Positions 44,611-52,295 of a DNA stretch of 64,000 nucleotides are shown here, in pieces. Every line of letters starts with the position of its first letter. Position 1 is the stretch's first letter. The position numbers and the translations under genes were made by a program. The stretch comes from an uncultured Lachnospiraceae bacterium (GTDB lineage: Bacteria > Bacillota > Clostridia > Lachnospirales > Lachnospiraceae), in assembly GCA_900546495.1 (NCBI GenBank), contig URDN01000006.1:26198-90197 (forward strand). Direction: 5' to 3'. A model generated the notes under the pieces. That model was not told where the DNA came from, ran no database searches, and saw only the letters and a program-made list of their open reading frames with translations.

Positions 44611-45885
44611 ATGAATCAGGAAGAACGGGATTTTGTAGTAGAAGTAACAGAGGAACCTTCTGAAACAAAATCAGGAAAAAAGAAGCGTAAGAAGAAACAA
44701 AACAGGTTTGAAAAAGGTTTTTTTGCCGGTGTTATTACAATGGCACTTCTTTCCGTTGTTATTTTTGGTGTGTATGAGCATGTTTCTGGTGTTTCGGTAG
44801 GTGTAAGTGGGCTGTTAGACCGCACGACCTCAAAAAAACTTCAGACCCTAGCAGCTTATATTCAGACAAATTACTATGAAGATGTAGATACGGATACCCT
44901 GCAGGAAGGAATGTATGCGGGATTGTTTGACAATCTGGATGTTTATTCCCAATATTATACAGCCGAGGAAGCAAAACAGTTATATGATACAAACGTATCC
45001 GGTACTTATTGCGGAATCGGAGCAAGTCTGCAGCAGGATGCAGATACAAAGGTTGTTACAGTCATGCATGTGTATGATGGTTCACCGGCACAGGAGAGTG
45101 GACTACAGGAGGGAGATGTAATCGTTTCGGCAGATTCTTATGAGGCTGCATCTACAGATTTGAGCGAGTTTATCACACATGTCCGTGGAGAAGAAGGTAC
45201 GCAGGTGCATCTGGTGATCGCACGATCCGGAGAATCAGATTATTTGGAGTTTGATATTACCAGAAAAAATCTGGTGTTGCCGACGGTTACCCAGAAAATG
45301 CTGGGAAACCAGACTGGATACATACAGGTAACGGAGTTTACCGAACATACCGTAGAGCAGTTTGAAGACGCACTGACTGAATTACAGCAGGAAGGCATGA
45401 CAGCTCTGATCGTCGATCTTCGTTCCAATCCGGGTGGTATGCTTACTTCCGTATGCAGTATGCTGGATGATATTTTGCCGGAAGGTCTGTTAGTCTATAC
45501 CGAAGATAAAGATGGAAACCGTCAGGATTATAATTCTACGGATGATAAAACATTGGATCTGCCTCTGGCAGTTCTTGTAAATGGAAACAGTGCCAGTGCA
45601 TCGGAAATTTTTGCTGGTGCGATCCAGGATCGGAAAGCAGGCACCATTATCGGTACTACAACGTATGGAAAAGGTGTCGTACAGTCAATTCTGTCTCTGA
45701 AGGATGGAAGTGCTTTCAAACTGACAACCAGCCGTTACTTTACACCAAGTGGAACCTGCATTCAGGGAATTGGTATTGAGCCGGATGTAGAGATTGAATA
45801 TGAATTTACCGGTCCGGAGGATGCAACATACAGTGAAGAATATGATAATCAGATTCAAAAAGCGCTGGATGTATTGCAACAATAA
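44611..45885 (+). CDS. ctpA: S41-family C-terminal processing peptidase with PDZ domain
   Basis: A 424-residue membrane-anchored serine protease. A charged Lys-rich N-terminus (GKKKRKKKQNRFEKG) precedes one membrane segment (residues ~37-58); the PDZ domain is near residues 130-215 (GIGASLQQDADTKVVTVMHV, GLQEGDVIVSADS), and the protease core has VDLRSNPGGML and the Ser/Lys dyad in NGNSASASEIFAGAIQDRKAGTIIGTTTYGKG. CtpA/CtpB enzymes trim or degrade envelope proteins and act in sporulation signalling. GAGGAG precedes the ATG. It follows ftsEX. Confidence 0.94.
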   Translation: MNQEERDFVVEVTEEPSETKSGKKKRKKKQNRFEKGFFAGVITMALLSVVIFGVYEHVSGVSVGVSGLLDRTTSKKLQTLAAYIQTNYYEDVDTDTLQEGMYAGLFDNLDVYSQYYTAEEAKQLYDTNVSGTYCGIGASLQQDADTKVVTVMHVYDGSPAQESGLQEGDVIVSADSYEAASTDLSEFITHVRGEEGTQVHLVIARSGESDYLEFDITRKNLVLPTVTQKMLGNQTGYIQVTEFTEHTVEQFEDALTELQQEGMTALIVDLRSNPGGMLTSVCSMLDDILPEGLLVYTEDKDGNRQDYNSTDDKTLDLPLAVLVNGNSASASEIFAGAIQDRKAGTIIGTTTYGKGVVQSILSLKDGSAFKLTTSRYFTPSGTCIQGIGIEPDVEIEYEFTGPEDATYSEEYDNQIQKALDVLQQ

Positions 45886-45902
45886 GTATAGTATGGTATG
45901 AT
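45874..45902 (+). promoter_or_regulatory. Promoter of glmS
   Basis: TTGCAA and TATGAT with a 17-bp spacer, overlapping the last codons of ctpA. The ~105-nt leader shows only a small TGTGCA / TGCACA hairpin and no glmS ribozyme. Confidence 0.65.
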
Positions 45903-46015
45903 ACAAGACGGTAATAATTATTGAAAAAACAATATGAATTGTTGAAATAACAACTATAAAATGGAATGTGCAGTTTTGCACAGAAGAAGATGAAAAGATA
46001 AGGAGAAACAGTCTT

Positions 46016-47854
46016 ATGTGTGGAATCGTAGGATATATCGGTGAGCGGCAGGCTGCACCGATCTTGCTTGCAGGACTTTCAAAACTGGAATACCGCGGTT
46101 ATGATTCAGCCGGTATCTGTGTTCGTGATGAGTCAACCGGAAATATTGAAGTGGTAAAAGCAAAAGGTCGTTTACGTACCCTGATCGAGAAAACAGACGA
46201 GGGACGTTCTGTGATCGGTACTAGCGGTATCGGACATACACGTTGGGCAACGCACGGTGAGCCGTCTGAGAACAATGCACATCCGCATTGCTCTGATGAT
46301 AAAAACGTTGTTCTGGTTCATAACGGAATTATCGAGAATTTTCAGGAGCTGAAAGAAAAATTAGTAAAACGCGGCTATACATTCTATTCTGAGACAGATA
46401 CAGAAGTAGCTGTAAAATTAATTGATCATTATTATAAAAAGACAGAGTCACCGCTGACAGCAATTGCAACGGCAATGCTTCATATCAGAGGTTCTTATGC
46501 TTTTGGCGTTATCTTCAAAGACTGCCCGAACAAGATTTTTGCAGCAAGAAAAGACAGTCCGCTGATCATTGGAAAGAGCGAGCATGGTTCTCTGATCGGT
46601 TCTGATGTACCGGCAATCTTAGATCAGACACGTAATGTATATTACATTGACAATATGGAGATTGCAGAGCTGACAAAAGATGAGATTCATTTCTTCAACA
46701 TGGATGAAGAAGAAATTGAAAAAGAAATGGTTCAGATCAAATGGGATGCTGAGGCAGCAGAAAAAGGCGGCTATGAGCATTTTATGTTAAAAGAGATCCA
46801 TGAGCAACCGAGAGCCGTTCAGGATACCATTGGTGCATATGTAAAAGATAACACTGTTGATTTCTCTGAAATCGGGCTGACGGATGAGGAGCTGGCAGGT
46901 ATTGAGCGTGTTTACATTGTTGGATGTGGATCTGCTTATCATGTAGCTATGGCAGCAAAATATGTACTGGAAGACATGACACGGGTTCCGGTTGAGATTG
47001 ACATCGCTTCCGAGTTCCGTTATCGTAACCCGATTCTGGTGAAAAATTCGCTGGTTGTCATCATTTCTCAGTCCGGAGAGACTGCAGACAGTCTGGCAGC
47101 CCTTCGTCTGGCAAAAGAAAAAGGCGTAGCTGTTCTTGGTGTTGTAAACGTAGTAGGTTCCAGCATTGCCCGTGAGAGTGATCACACACTGTATACTTAT
47201 GCAGGACCGGAAATCTCTGTAGCAACAACAAAAGCTTACAGCACACAGTTGATCGCGATGTATCTGTTTGCAATGCGTCTGGCACAGGTAAAAGGTCTGC
47301 TCAGTGAAGAAGATTGTACAAAGATGATTGCAGAGTTAAATGAGCTTCCGGGTAAAATCCAGAAGATTTTGGATGATAAAGAGCGTATCCAGTGGTTTGC
47401 AAGCAAATATGCAAATGCAAAAGACATGTTCTTTCTGGGACGTGGTCTGGATTATGCCATCAGTCTGGAAGGCAGCCTGAAGATGAAAGAAATCAGTTAC
47501 ATTCATTCTGAGGCATATGCAGCAGGCGAGTTAAAACATGGAACCATCAGTCTGATCGAGGACAATACACTGGTTGTTGGTGTATTGACTCAGAGTGATC
47601 TCTATGAGAAAACTATCAGCAATATGGTAGAGGTAAAGAGCCGTGGAGCATATCTGATGGGACTGACCACTTACGGAAACTATGGTATTGAAGATACTGC
47701 AGATTTTTCCGTTTACGTACCGAAGACAGATTTACATTTTGCAACTAGTCTGGCAATCATCCCGTTACAGTTATTGGGATATTATGTCAGCGTAGCAAAA
47801 GGTCTGGATGTAGATAAACCGAGAAACCTTGCAAAATCTGTAACAGTAGAGTAA
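46016..47854 (+). CDS. glmS: Glutamine-fructose-6-phosphate aminotransferase (isomerizing)
   Basis: A 612-residue enzyme making glucosamine-6-phosphate, the entry to amino sugar and cell-wall synthesis. The N-terminal Ntn glutaminase starts with Cys2 (MCGIVGYIGERQAAPILLAG) and has GHTRWATHGEPSENNAHPH; two SIS domains follow (CGSAYHVAM, SQSGETADSLAALR), and the C-terminus is DKPRNLAKSVTVE, the standard end. ATG 46016 has AAGGAG upstream. Many Firmicutes control this gene with a self-cleaving ribozyme in the leader; none is visible here. A strong terminator follows. Confidence 0.97.
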   Translation: MCGIVGYIGERQAAPILLAGLSKLEYRGYDSAGICVRDESTGNIEVVKAKGRLRTLIEKTDEGRSVIGTSGIGHTRWATHGEPSENNAHPHCSDDKNVVLVHNGIIENFQELKEKLVKRGYTFYSETDTEVAVKLIDHYYKKTESPLTAIATAMLHIRGSYAFGVIFKDCPNKIFAARKDSPLIIGKSEHGSLIGSDVPAILDQTRNVYYIDNMEIAELTKDEIHFFNMDEEEIEKEMVQIKWDAEAAEKGGYEHFMLKEIHEQPRAVQDTIGAYVKDNTVDFSEIGLTDEELAGIERVYIVGCGSAYHVAMAAKYVLEDMTRVPVEIDIASEFRYRNPILVKNSLVVIISQSGETADSLAALRLAKEKGVAVLGVVNVVGSSIARESDHTLYTYAGPEISVATTKAYSTQLIAMYLFAMRLAQVKGLLSEEDCTKMIAELNELPGKIQKILDDKERIQWFASKYANAKDMFFLGRGLDYAISLEGSLKMKEISYIHSEAYAAGELKHGTISLIEDNTLVVGVLTQSDLYEKTISNMVEVKSRGAYLMGLTTYGNYGIEDTADFSVYVPKTDLHFATSLAIIPLQLLGYYVSVAKGLDVDKPRNLAKSVTVE

Positions 47855-47893
47855 ACAGATTCAGGAAAAATAATAGAATCAGAATAAGTATGG

Positions 47894-47934
47894 CAAGCCC
47901 GGATACGGAGTACGATGTATCCGGGCTTGTTTTT
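47894..47934 (+). terminator. Terminator of glmS
   Basis: CAAGCCCGGATAC / GTATCCGGGCTTG with a 10-nt loop and TTTTT. Confidence 0.93.
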
Positions 47935-48086
47935 GTGCATGAATGAAAAGCAAAATATATGGTTGAAAAAATGTGGTGCTGCGATAAGTGATACTTGTGA
48001 TTGTTGAAAAACTATGACTTGTAAAATGTGCGAATTTTCAGAAAAAAACATATAATTTCGAACTTTAATTTTTTGTGGAAAAAGCG

Positions 48087-48115
48087 TTGACAGAAAGGGG
48101 ATTATCCTGTATATT
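48087..48115 (+). promoter_or_regulatory. Promoter of tRNA-Gly
   Basis: TTGACA and TATATT with a 17-bp spacer, about 35 nt before the mature tRNA 5' end. Confidence 0.88.
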
Positions 48116-48154
48116 ATGTCTTGTGTTCAGCAAGAGCACAAAACAATAAGAAAT

Positions 48155-48227
48155 GCGCGAGTGGCTCAGTTGGTGGAGCGCGACCTTGCCAAGGTCGAGG
48201 CCGCGGGTTCGAGTCCCGTCTCGCGCT
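48155..48227 (+). tRNA. tRNA-Gly (anticodon GCC)
   Basis: A 73-nt cloverleaf: acceptor GCGCGAG / CTCGCGC with discriminator T, D-arm GCTC...GAGC, anticodon stem CGACC / GGTCG with loop TTGCCAA (anticodon GCC), and T-loop GGTTCGAGTCC. CCA is not encoded. Confidence 0.96.
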
Positions 48228-48237
48228 TTTTTCACGC

Positions 48238-48268
48238 AAAGAGATATCCGATAGGATATCTCTTTTTG
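48238..48268 (+). terminator. Terminator of tRNA-Gly
   Basis: AGAGATATCC / GGATATCTCT with a 4-nt loop and TTTT. Confidence 0.9.
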
Positions 48269-48275
48269 CATGAAA

Positions 48276-48390
48276 TGAGCCCTGCCGGGCTCAAACAGGA
48301 TTCATAGAATCCAGTTCGAGGTCTCAGAGGATCTAAAGACATCTTCGGTCGGTGTTATTGGTCTCCCAGACCAATAGTGCCGTCTCGCGC
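48276..48390 (+). other. Hairpin-rich stretch ending in a copy of the tRNA-Gly 3' end
   Basis: After the tRNA terminator come GAGCCC / GGGCTC, GGATTC / GAATCC and ATTGGTCT / AGACCAAT hairpins, then AGTGCCGTCTCGCGC (48376-48390), which matches AGTCCCGTCTCGCGC of tRNA-Gly (48212-48226) at 14 of 15 positions. It may be the remnant of a second tRNA or of an insertion at the tRNA 3' end. No integrase is present. The 48391-48524 part shows nothing recognised. Confidence 0.4.
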
Positions 48391-48524
48391 ACAATAAACG
48401 AAACGTTAAAAGAATGTGCAATTTGGCAGAATGGAAAGGTTAAGAAAAAAGTAGAAATAAAGATTTGCATTTTGTATTAACAACAGATAATGTATCTGCG
48501 GCAACTCAAAAAAGACCGAAAGAG

Positions 48525-48585
48525 AAAAACCACTTTTAACATTTAAGCGGGCATCTTAGCCAGTGTGATGTTAAAAGTGGTTTTT
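48525..48585. terminator. Bidirectional terminator of the NCS2 permease gene
   Basis: AAAAACCACTTTTAACAT / ATGTTAAAAGTGGTTTTT, an 18-bp perfect stem with a 25-nt loop. It ends the minus-strand permease transcript. Confidence 0.9.
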
Positions 48586-48627
48586 GATTCACTATGCAAA
48601 GTAAATTGTTGCCGCTTCACAAATTCA

Positions 48628-49977
48628 CTAATCTTGTTTGGATTTTTTGCGTAGCAGTATGTGTTCCATTAAGAGTGCTACGATCAATCCCATGATCAGT
48701 CCGTTGGAAACAATATAGCGCAGCATCTGCGGTAATGTCATAAAAGCATCTGCATTCAGGAACATGATACCTGCACCGATCATAAAGGAAATTCCGATAA
48801 TGAAGCCTTCACGATTGGTCAGTTCTACTTTTTTAAACTCCTGAATGCCCTGTTGGAGCATCATTGCAAAGACGATCATCATGGCAGAATATCCAACCGC
48901 CGGCGGAATTGCTGCAAAGAATGTACAGATCGGGGCAATTACACCAAGAAGCATCATAAAGAGTCCACCGATGATAAAAGGTCCTCTGGCAGCAACACGT
49001 GTCAGTTTTGTTGTACTTGGTGCAGAAGCAAATGGCACAAATCCGGTAACCGGGAATATACCACAGAGTATGGCGGTACAACCAAAGAGAACGGTACTTC
49101 TTTTTACCTGTTTTGGTCTGTTTTTTGTTCCAAGTAATTCGGACATTCCGTTAAGGCTGGTTGCAAAGTTGGAAAACAGCATAAATTCACCAATCAGGCA
49201 TGTAATGATAACACTTGGATTAATGGTAGGAGTTCCCCAGGCAAATGGCTGTGGAACGGCAATGAAACCATTTCCGGAAGAAATGAAATCCGGTGAAATG
49301 CCAAGCGCATATGCCATGATCCATCCACATACAACGCCGATCAGGGTTGCAATGGACTGCAAAAATCCTTTGGCTTTCAGGTTAATCACTAAGATCACTG
49401 CAGTTGTAACCAGAAAGACGATAAGGAATTTGGGTTGGATGGATTTGTATCCAGAAGAAATACCAGTTGCACCTTTTATAACTGTAGAGCTCATCTGCAT
49501 AACCATGAGGATAAGAAAGGTTCCGTTTACAATGGGGGTAAATACCTTAAGAATTTTATCTGCCAGTCCGGTCAGGGCAACAATGATAACCATGATACCG
49601 GCAATGATCATACCAAGTTCCATATTAGTTCGTAAAACGGCAAGATCCTGCCCGAAAGAGGTACAGGTCTCTGCAAGAATGATCAGAAGCCCCATCCACA
49701 GTCCAGCAGGCCCGTCAATAATCGGATAACGGTGTCCGAGGCCTGCCTGCAAAATGGAAATACCGCCACTGAGTAAAAAGGTTCGCTGCAGCATTTGCGC
49801 GATTTCTGCCTGGTCCAGTCCAAGATATGCACCTATGATAACTGGCATAATGGCACTTCCGGCAAGAAAGTAAACCAGATACTGTACGCCATAGATGACA
49901 GATTGTCCGGCGGGGACTTTATCTTCCAGATCATAGAGCATGCCATGCTTGTTTAAAGTTGTCTGTGTCTGATTCAT
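48628..49977 (-). CDS. NCS2-family nucleobase permease (xanthine/uracil type)
   Basis: A 449-residue membrane protein with about 12-14 hydrophobic segments. The family opening is seen in VIYGVQYLVYFLAGSAIMPVIIGAYLGL, and IIDGPAGLWMG and VTGFVPFASAPSTTKLTRVAARGPFIIGG are the conserved central blocks. NCS2 carriers take up xanthine, uric acid, uracil or related bases with protons or sodium; the base cannot be read from sequence. It diverges from deoD, suggesting a purine. A near-perfect palindrome sits in the leader 16 nt before the start codon. AAGGAG precedes the ATG. Confidence 0.9.
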   Translation of the reverse strand: MNQTQTTLNKHGMLYDLEDKVPAGQSVIYGVQYLVYFLAGSAIMPVIIGAYLGLDQAEIAQMLQRTFLLSGGISILQAGLGHRYPIIDGPAGLWMGLLIILAETCTSFGQDLAVLRTNMELGMIIAGIMVIIVALTGLADKILKVFTPIVNGTFLILMVMQMSSTVIKGATGISSGYKSIQPKFLIVFLVTTAVILVINLKAKGFLQSIATLIGVVCGWIMAYALGISPDFISSGNGFIAVPQPFAWGTPTINPSVIITCLIGEFMLFSNFATSLNGMSELLGTKNRPKQVKRSTVLFGCTAILCGIFPVTGFVPFASAPSTTKLTRVAARGPFIIGGLFMMLLGVIAPICTFFAAIPPAVGYSAMMIVFAMMLQQGIQEFKKVELTNREGFIIGISFMIGAGIMFLNADAFMTLPQMLRYIVSNGLIMGLIVALLMEHILLRKKSKQD

Positions 49978-49992
49978 AACATTATCTCCTTG

Positions 49993-50025
49993 TTAAAATG
50001 GTATACCATGAGTATGCCATTTTAA
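49993..50025. promoter_or_regulatory. Palindromic operator-like site before the NCS2 permease
   Basis: TTAAAATGGTATAC and GTATGCCATTTTAA are 14-nt arms with one mismatch around a 5-nt centre. GGTATACC is the type of core used by GntR-family repressors. It abuts the permease ribosome binding site, so a bound protein would block elongation or initiation; as RNA it would also form a hairpin. No regulator gene is adjacent. Confidence 0.55.
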
Positions 50026-50216
50026 ATAGAAAAAAGCAATACATACCTTTTGGTTACCTGAAGAAGATGGGGTATGACACTATTTTTAAAATTTTGCAAA
50101 GAAATCTACATATAATGCAATGAGCGCAAGAGAGTCAGAATGTGCTTGCACAATTATGAGGAGCGACGAAATTATTGAGTGATGAAATCACGATATAATA
50201 GGAGAATACTTTTCGT

Positions 50217-50245
50217 TTGACAATTTATTTTGCATCCCTTATAGT
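50217..50245 (+). promoter_or_regulatory. Promoter of deoD
   Basis: TTGACA and TATAGT with a 17-bp spacer, about 140 nt before the start codon. The rest of the 49978-50393 gap holds the operator, a weak GCGCAAG/CTTGCAC hairpin near 50125 and the deoD leader structure. Confidence 0.85.
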
Positions 50246-50295
50246 GTTTAAGGTAACAAGATGACATAAAGCTAATCTGTCATATGAGGATAATA

Positions 50296-50355
50296 AAGCG
50301 GATTTTATCTCAGTGCGAGTCAAGATTTTGTCATTTCGATGGGTAACTTCCGCTT
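50296..50355 (+). other. Structured deoD leader
   Basis: AAGCGGA / TCCGCTT is a 7-bp closing stem around a 46-nt interior. It is preceded by ATGACA / TGTCAT (50262-50284). The sequence does not match the purine riboswitch core, and no terminator follows. Confidence 0.4.
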
Positions 50356-50393
50356 GATAAGTAAAATTAAATTATTTCAAGGAGGAAACAATT

Positions 50394-51116
50394 ATGATTT
50401 CAACACCTTCCGCATGCATCGTTGCAGATAAGGAAAAAGTTGCAAAAGCAGTCCTGATGCCAGGAGATCCGCTGCGTGCAAAATATATTGCAGAAAAATA
50501 TCTGGAGAATCCGGAATTATTCAATACGGTTCGTAATATGTATGGATACACAGGTACATATAAAGGGAAACGTATTTCCGTAATGGGAAGCGGCATGGGT
50601 ATTCCATCTATGACATTGTACGCACATGAGCTGTATAACTTCTTTGATGTAGATTCTATCATTCGTGTAGGTTCTGCCGGAGCACTTCGTGATGATATGA
50701 AAGTACGTGACGTTGTTATCGCTATGAGCGCATCCACTAACTCCAAATTTGATGTACAGTATGGTTTCCCGGGAACACTTGCTCCGACTGCCGATTTCGA
50801 TTTGCTGAAAGATGCGGTAGATGTGTGTAACGAAAGAGAAGCAAGCGTAAAAGTCGGAAACGTATTCACAACTGATGTATTCTATAATGCAGATTCCAAT
50901 ATTCCGTCTCTGTGCCGTGATCTTGGAATGCTTTGTGTAGAAATGGAAACAGCAGGAATTTACTGGGAGGCAGTAGCTTCTCATAAGAAAGCTTTAAGTA
51001 TTCTGTCTATTTCTGATCATATGTTCCGTCATGAGGAGCTGACTGCTTTAGAGCGTCAGGAGTCCTTTGATGAGATGATCGAGATTGCACTTGAGACAGC
51101 TTGGAGAAGCCTGTAA
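50394..51116 (+). CDS. deoD: Purine nucleoside phosphorylase, DeoD type
   Basis: A 240-residue hexameric-type phosphorylase that splits purine nucleosides to base and ribose-1-phosphate. Motifs: VLMPGDPLRAKYIAEKYL, GMGIPSMTLYAHEL, RVGSAGAL, the active-site VEMETAGIYWEA, and SISDHMFRHEEL with the catalytic Asp. AAGGAGG precedes the ATG. With the divergent NCS2 permease it forms a likely purine salvage locus. It has its own strong promoter and terminator. Confidence 0.96.
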   Translation: MISTPSACIVADKEKVAKAVLMPGDPLRAKYIAEKYLENPELFNTVRNMYGYTGTYKGKRISVMGSGMGIPSMTLYAHELYNFFDVDSIIRVGSAGALRDDMKVRDVVIAMSASTNSKFDVQYGFPGTLAPTADFDLLKDAVDVCNEREASVKVGNVFTTDVFYNADSNIPSLCRDLGMLCVEMETAGIYWEAVASHKKALSILSISDHMFRHEELTALERQESFDEMIEIALETAWRSL

Positions 51117-51153
51117 TGGTTTCTTTTGTGGTTAAAATTTAATATGTGAAAAT

Positions 51154-51216
51154 AAAATCAGAGAAAGTTTCCTCACTCACTAGCCGTTCGTTGAGGAAAC
51201 TTTCTCTGATTTTTTA
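51154..51216 (+). terminator. Terminator of deoD
   Basis: AAAATCAGAGAAAGTTTCCTCA pairs perfectly with its 22-nt complement, then TTTTTT. The A-run on the left could make it bidirectional. Confidence 0.95.
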
Positions 51217-51317
51217 TTTGTGTTATGAAAATGATAACTATTTATGCAGTGTATTGCGTGTCATGCAGTGCAAGGTGGCGCAAAAATTTACAAATGTTAT
51301 AGAGTAAATTGAGAATT

Positions 51318-51368
51318 CCTGCTATTTTTCTCTAGGAGCGATTGGTAGCGACTGAGACAAATAGCAGG
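51318..51368. repeat. 10-bp inverted repeat downstream of the TIGR03915 gene
   Basis: CCTGCTATTT / AAATAGCAGG with a 31-nt interior. There is no U-run on the minus strand, so it is not a typical terminator. The rest of the 51117-51407 gap is the deoD terminator. Confidence 0.45.
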
Positions 51369-51407
51369 AGTTCGGATTAAAACATCAATAGTAAAATTTA
51401 AGCCACC

Positions 51408-52166
51408 TTAATCAAGAAATTCGGTTGCATGTTTTCGGTACCAAAGCGGTAAATGTGTGCGCTGACAACTTGGATTTTTCCGCTCTGCAATTTCAATATG
51501 ATGAAAAAATGATTTCCACATATCAATAAAAGGATCTGTCATATCTTCGGTATGTTTTAACCGTTGCAATTCATCTGTAGACAACGTGGTAAGATACGTT
51601 TCTTGATCGGCAGAATGAATGGCAGCAATGGAACGGGTATCATCGATAATGAGCCAGTTTTCCGAAGGCATCCGATCATCGAAGGCAGGATAAAGCAATG
51701 TTAGGATGTTGGATTTTGGTTCAATGTGTGCCACCAGAACTCCGTCGGGAAGTGCCTGAAATCGAACAATTTCCCGGAATATATGAGCTTCATTCATAAC
51801 GCTTCTGCTTAATGCAAATACAGCATTGACATAGGGATGTTGCAGCATATCCGTGATTTTATCAGGATAAGCGAATCCCAGGAGCAAAAAGCGATAGATT
51901 CGGTCAAGTTTATCCGGTTGTTCGGACATAGCACAGCGATATACCATGATATATGCTGTGTTGGATAATTTGCGCTGGATAGAACGAATCACTTTTTGGG
52001 CTTTGGCGGTATCTGTCTGAATCGGGCGGTATTCACAAAATAATTCCATATCGCCTACTGGTTCTGCTTTCAGACGGATATTCTGATGTCCTTTTTTGGA
52101 ATCCCATGCATCATAGATACACGTCATCATTGCTTCAAATGTATTTTCACAAGTATAGATAGTCAT
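51408..52166 (-). CDS. TIGR03915-family (DUF4130) putative DNA repair protein
   Basis: A 252-residue protein with MTIYTCENTFEAMMTCIYDAW at the start and FFHHIEIAERKNPSCQRTHLPLWYRKHATEFLD at the end, which are hallmarks of the DUF4130/TIGR03915 family. No catalytic motif is known. Related domains occur fused to uracil-DNA-glycosylase-like UdgX proteins, and the gene almost always travels with the radical SAM protein encoded just upstream here, so the two probably act together on DNA. The ATG at 52166 follows GGAGG by 5 nt; the ATG at 52178 overlaps that site. It is 129 nt from the radical SAM gene. Confidence 0.85.
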   Translation of the reverse strand: MTIYTCENTFEAMMTCIYDAWDSKKGHQNIRLKAEPVGDMELFCEYRPIQTDTAKAQKVIRSIQRKLSNTAYIMVYRCAMSEQPDKLDRIYRFLLLGFAYPDKITDMLQHPYVNAVFALSRSVMNEAHIFREIVRFQALPDGVLVAHIEPKSNILTLLYPAFDDRMPSENWLIIDDTRSIAAIHSADQETYLTTLSTDELQRLKHTEDMTDPFIDMWKSFFHHIEIAERKNPSCQRTHLPLWYRKHATEFLD

Positions 52167-52295
52167 AATTGCCTCCATGACAAGAAAAATATATTAATAG
52201 TATTTTATTTGCTAAATTGGTGACAGCTTTGATATGCTGCTTTGTTTTCTTAACGTATATATTTCATTTTTTTCATATGCGTTGAAGAAATTTAA

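Noticed and set aside
49435..49635. Small plus-strand reading frame inside the permease gene
   Set aside because: Shadow of the permease on the other strand; no start signal.
48845..49729. 294-codon plus-strand reading frame opposite the NCS2 permease
   Set aside because: It is entirely antisense to a clear permease gene, lacks a ribosome binding site and reads as a translation of the complement of hydrophobic codons.
50246..50393. Purine riboswitch before deoD or the permease
   Set aside because: The conserved loop and junction bases of that family are not present on either strand of the gap.
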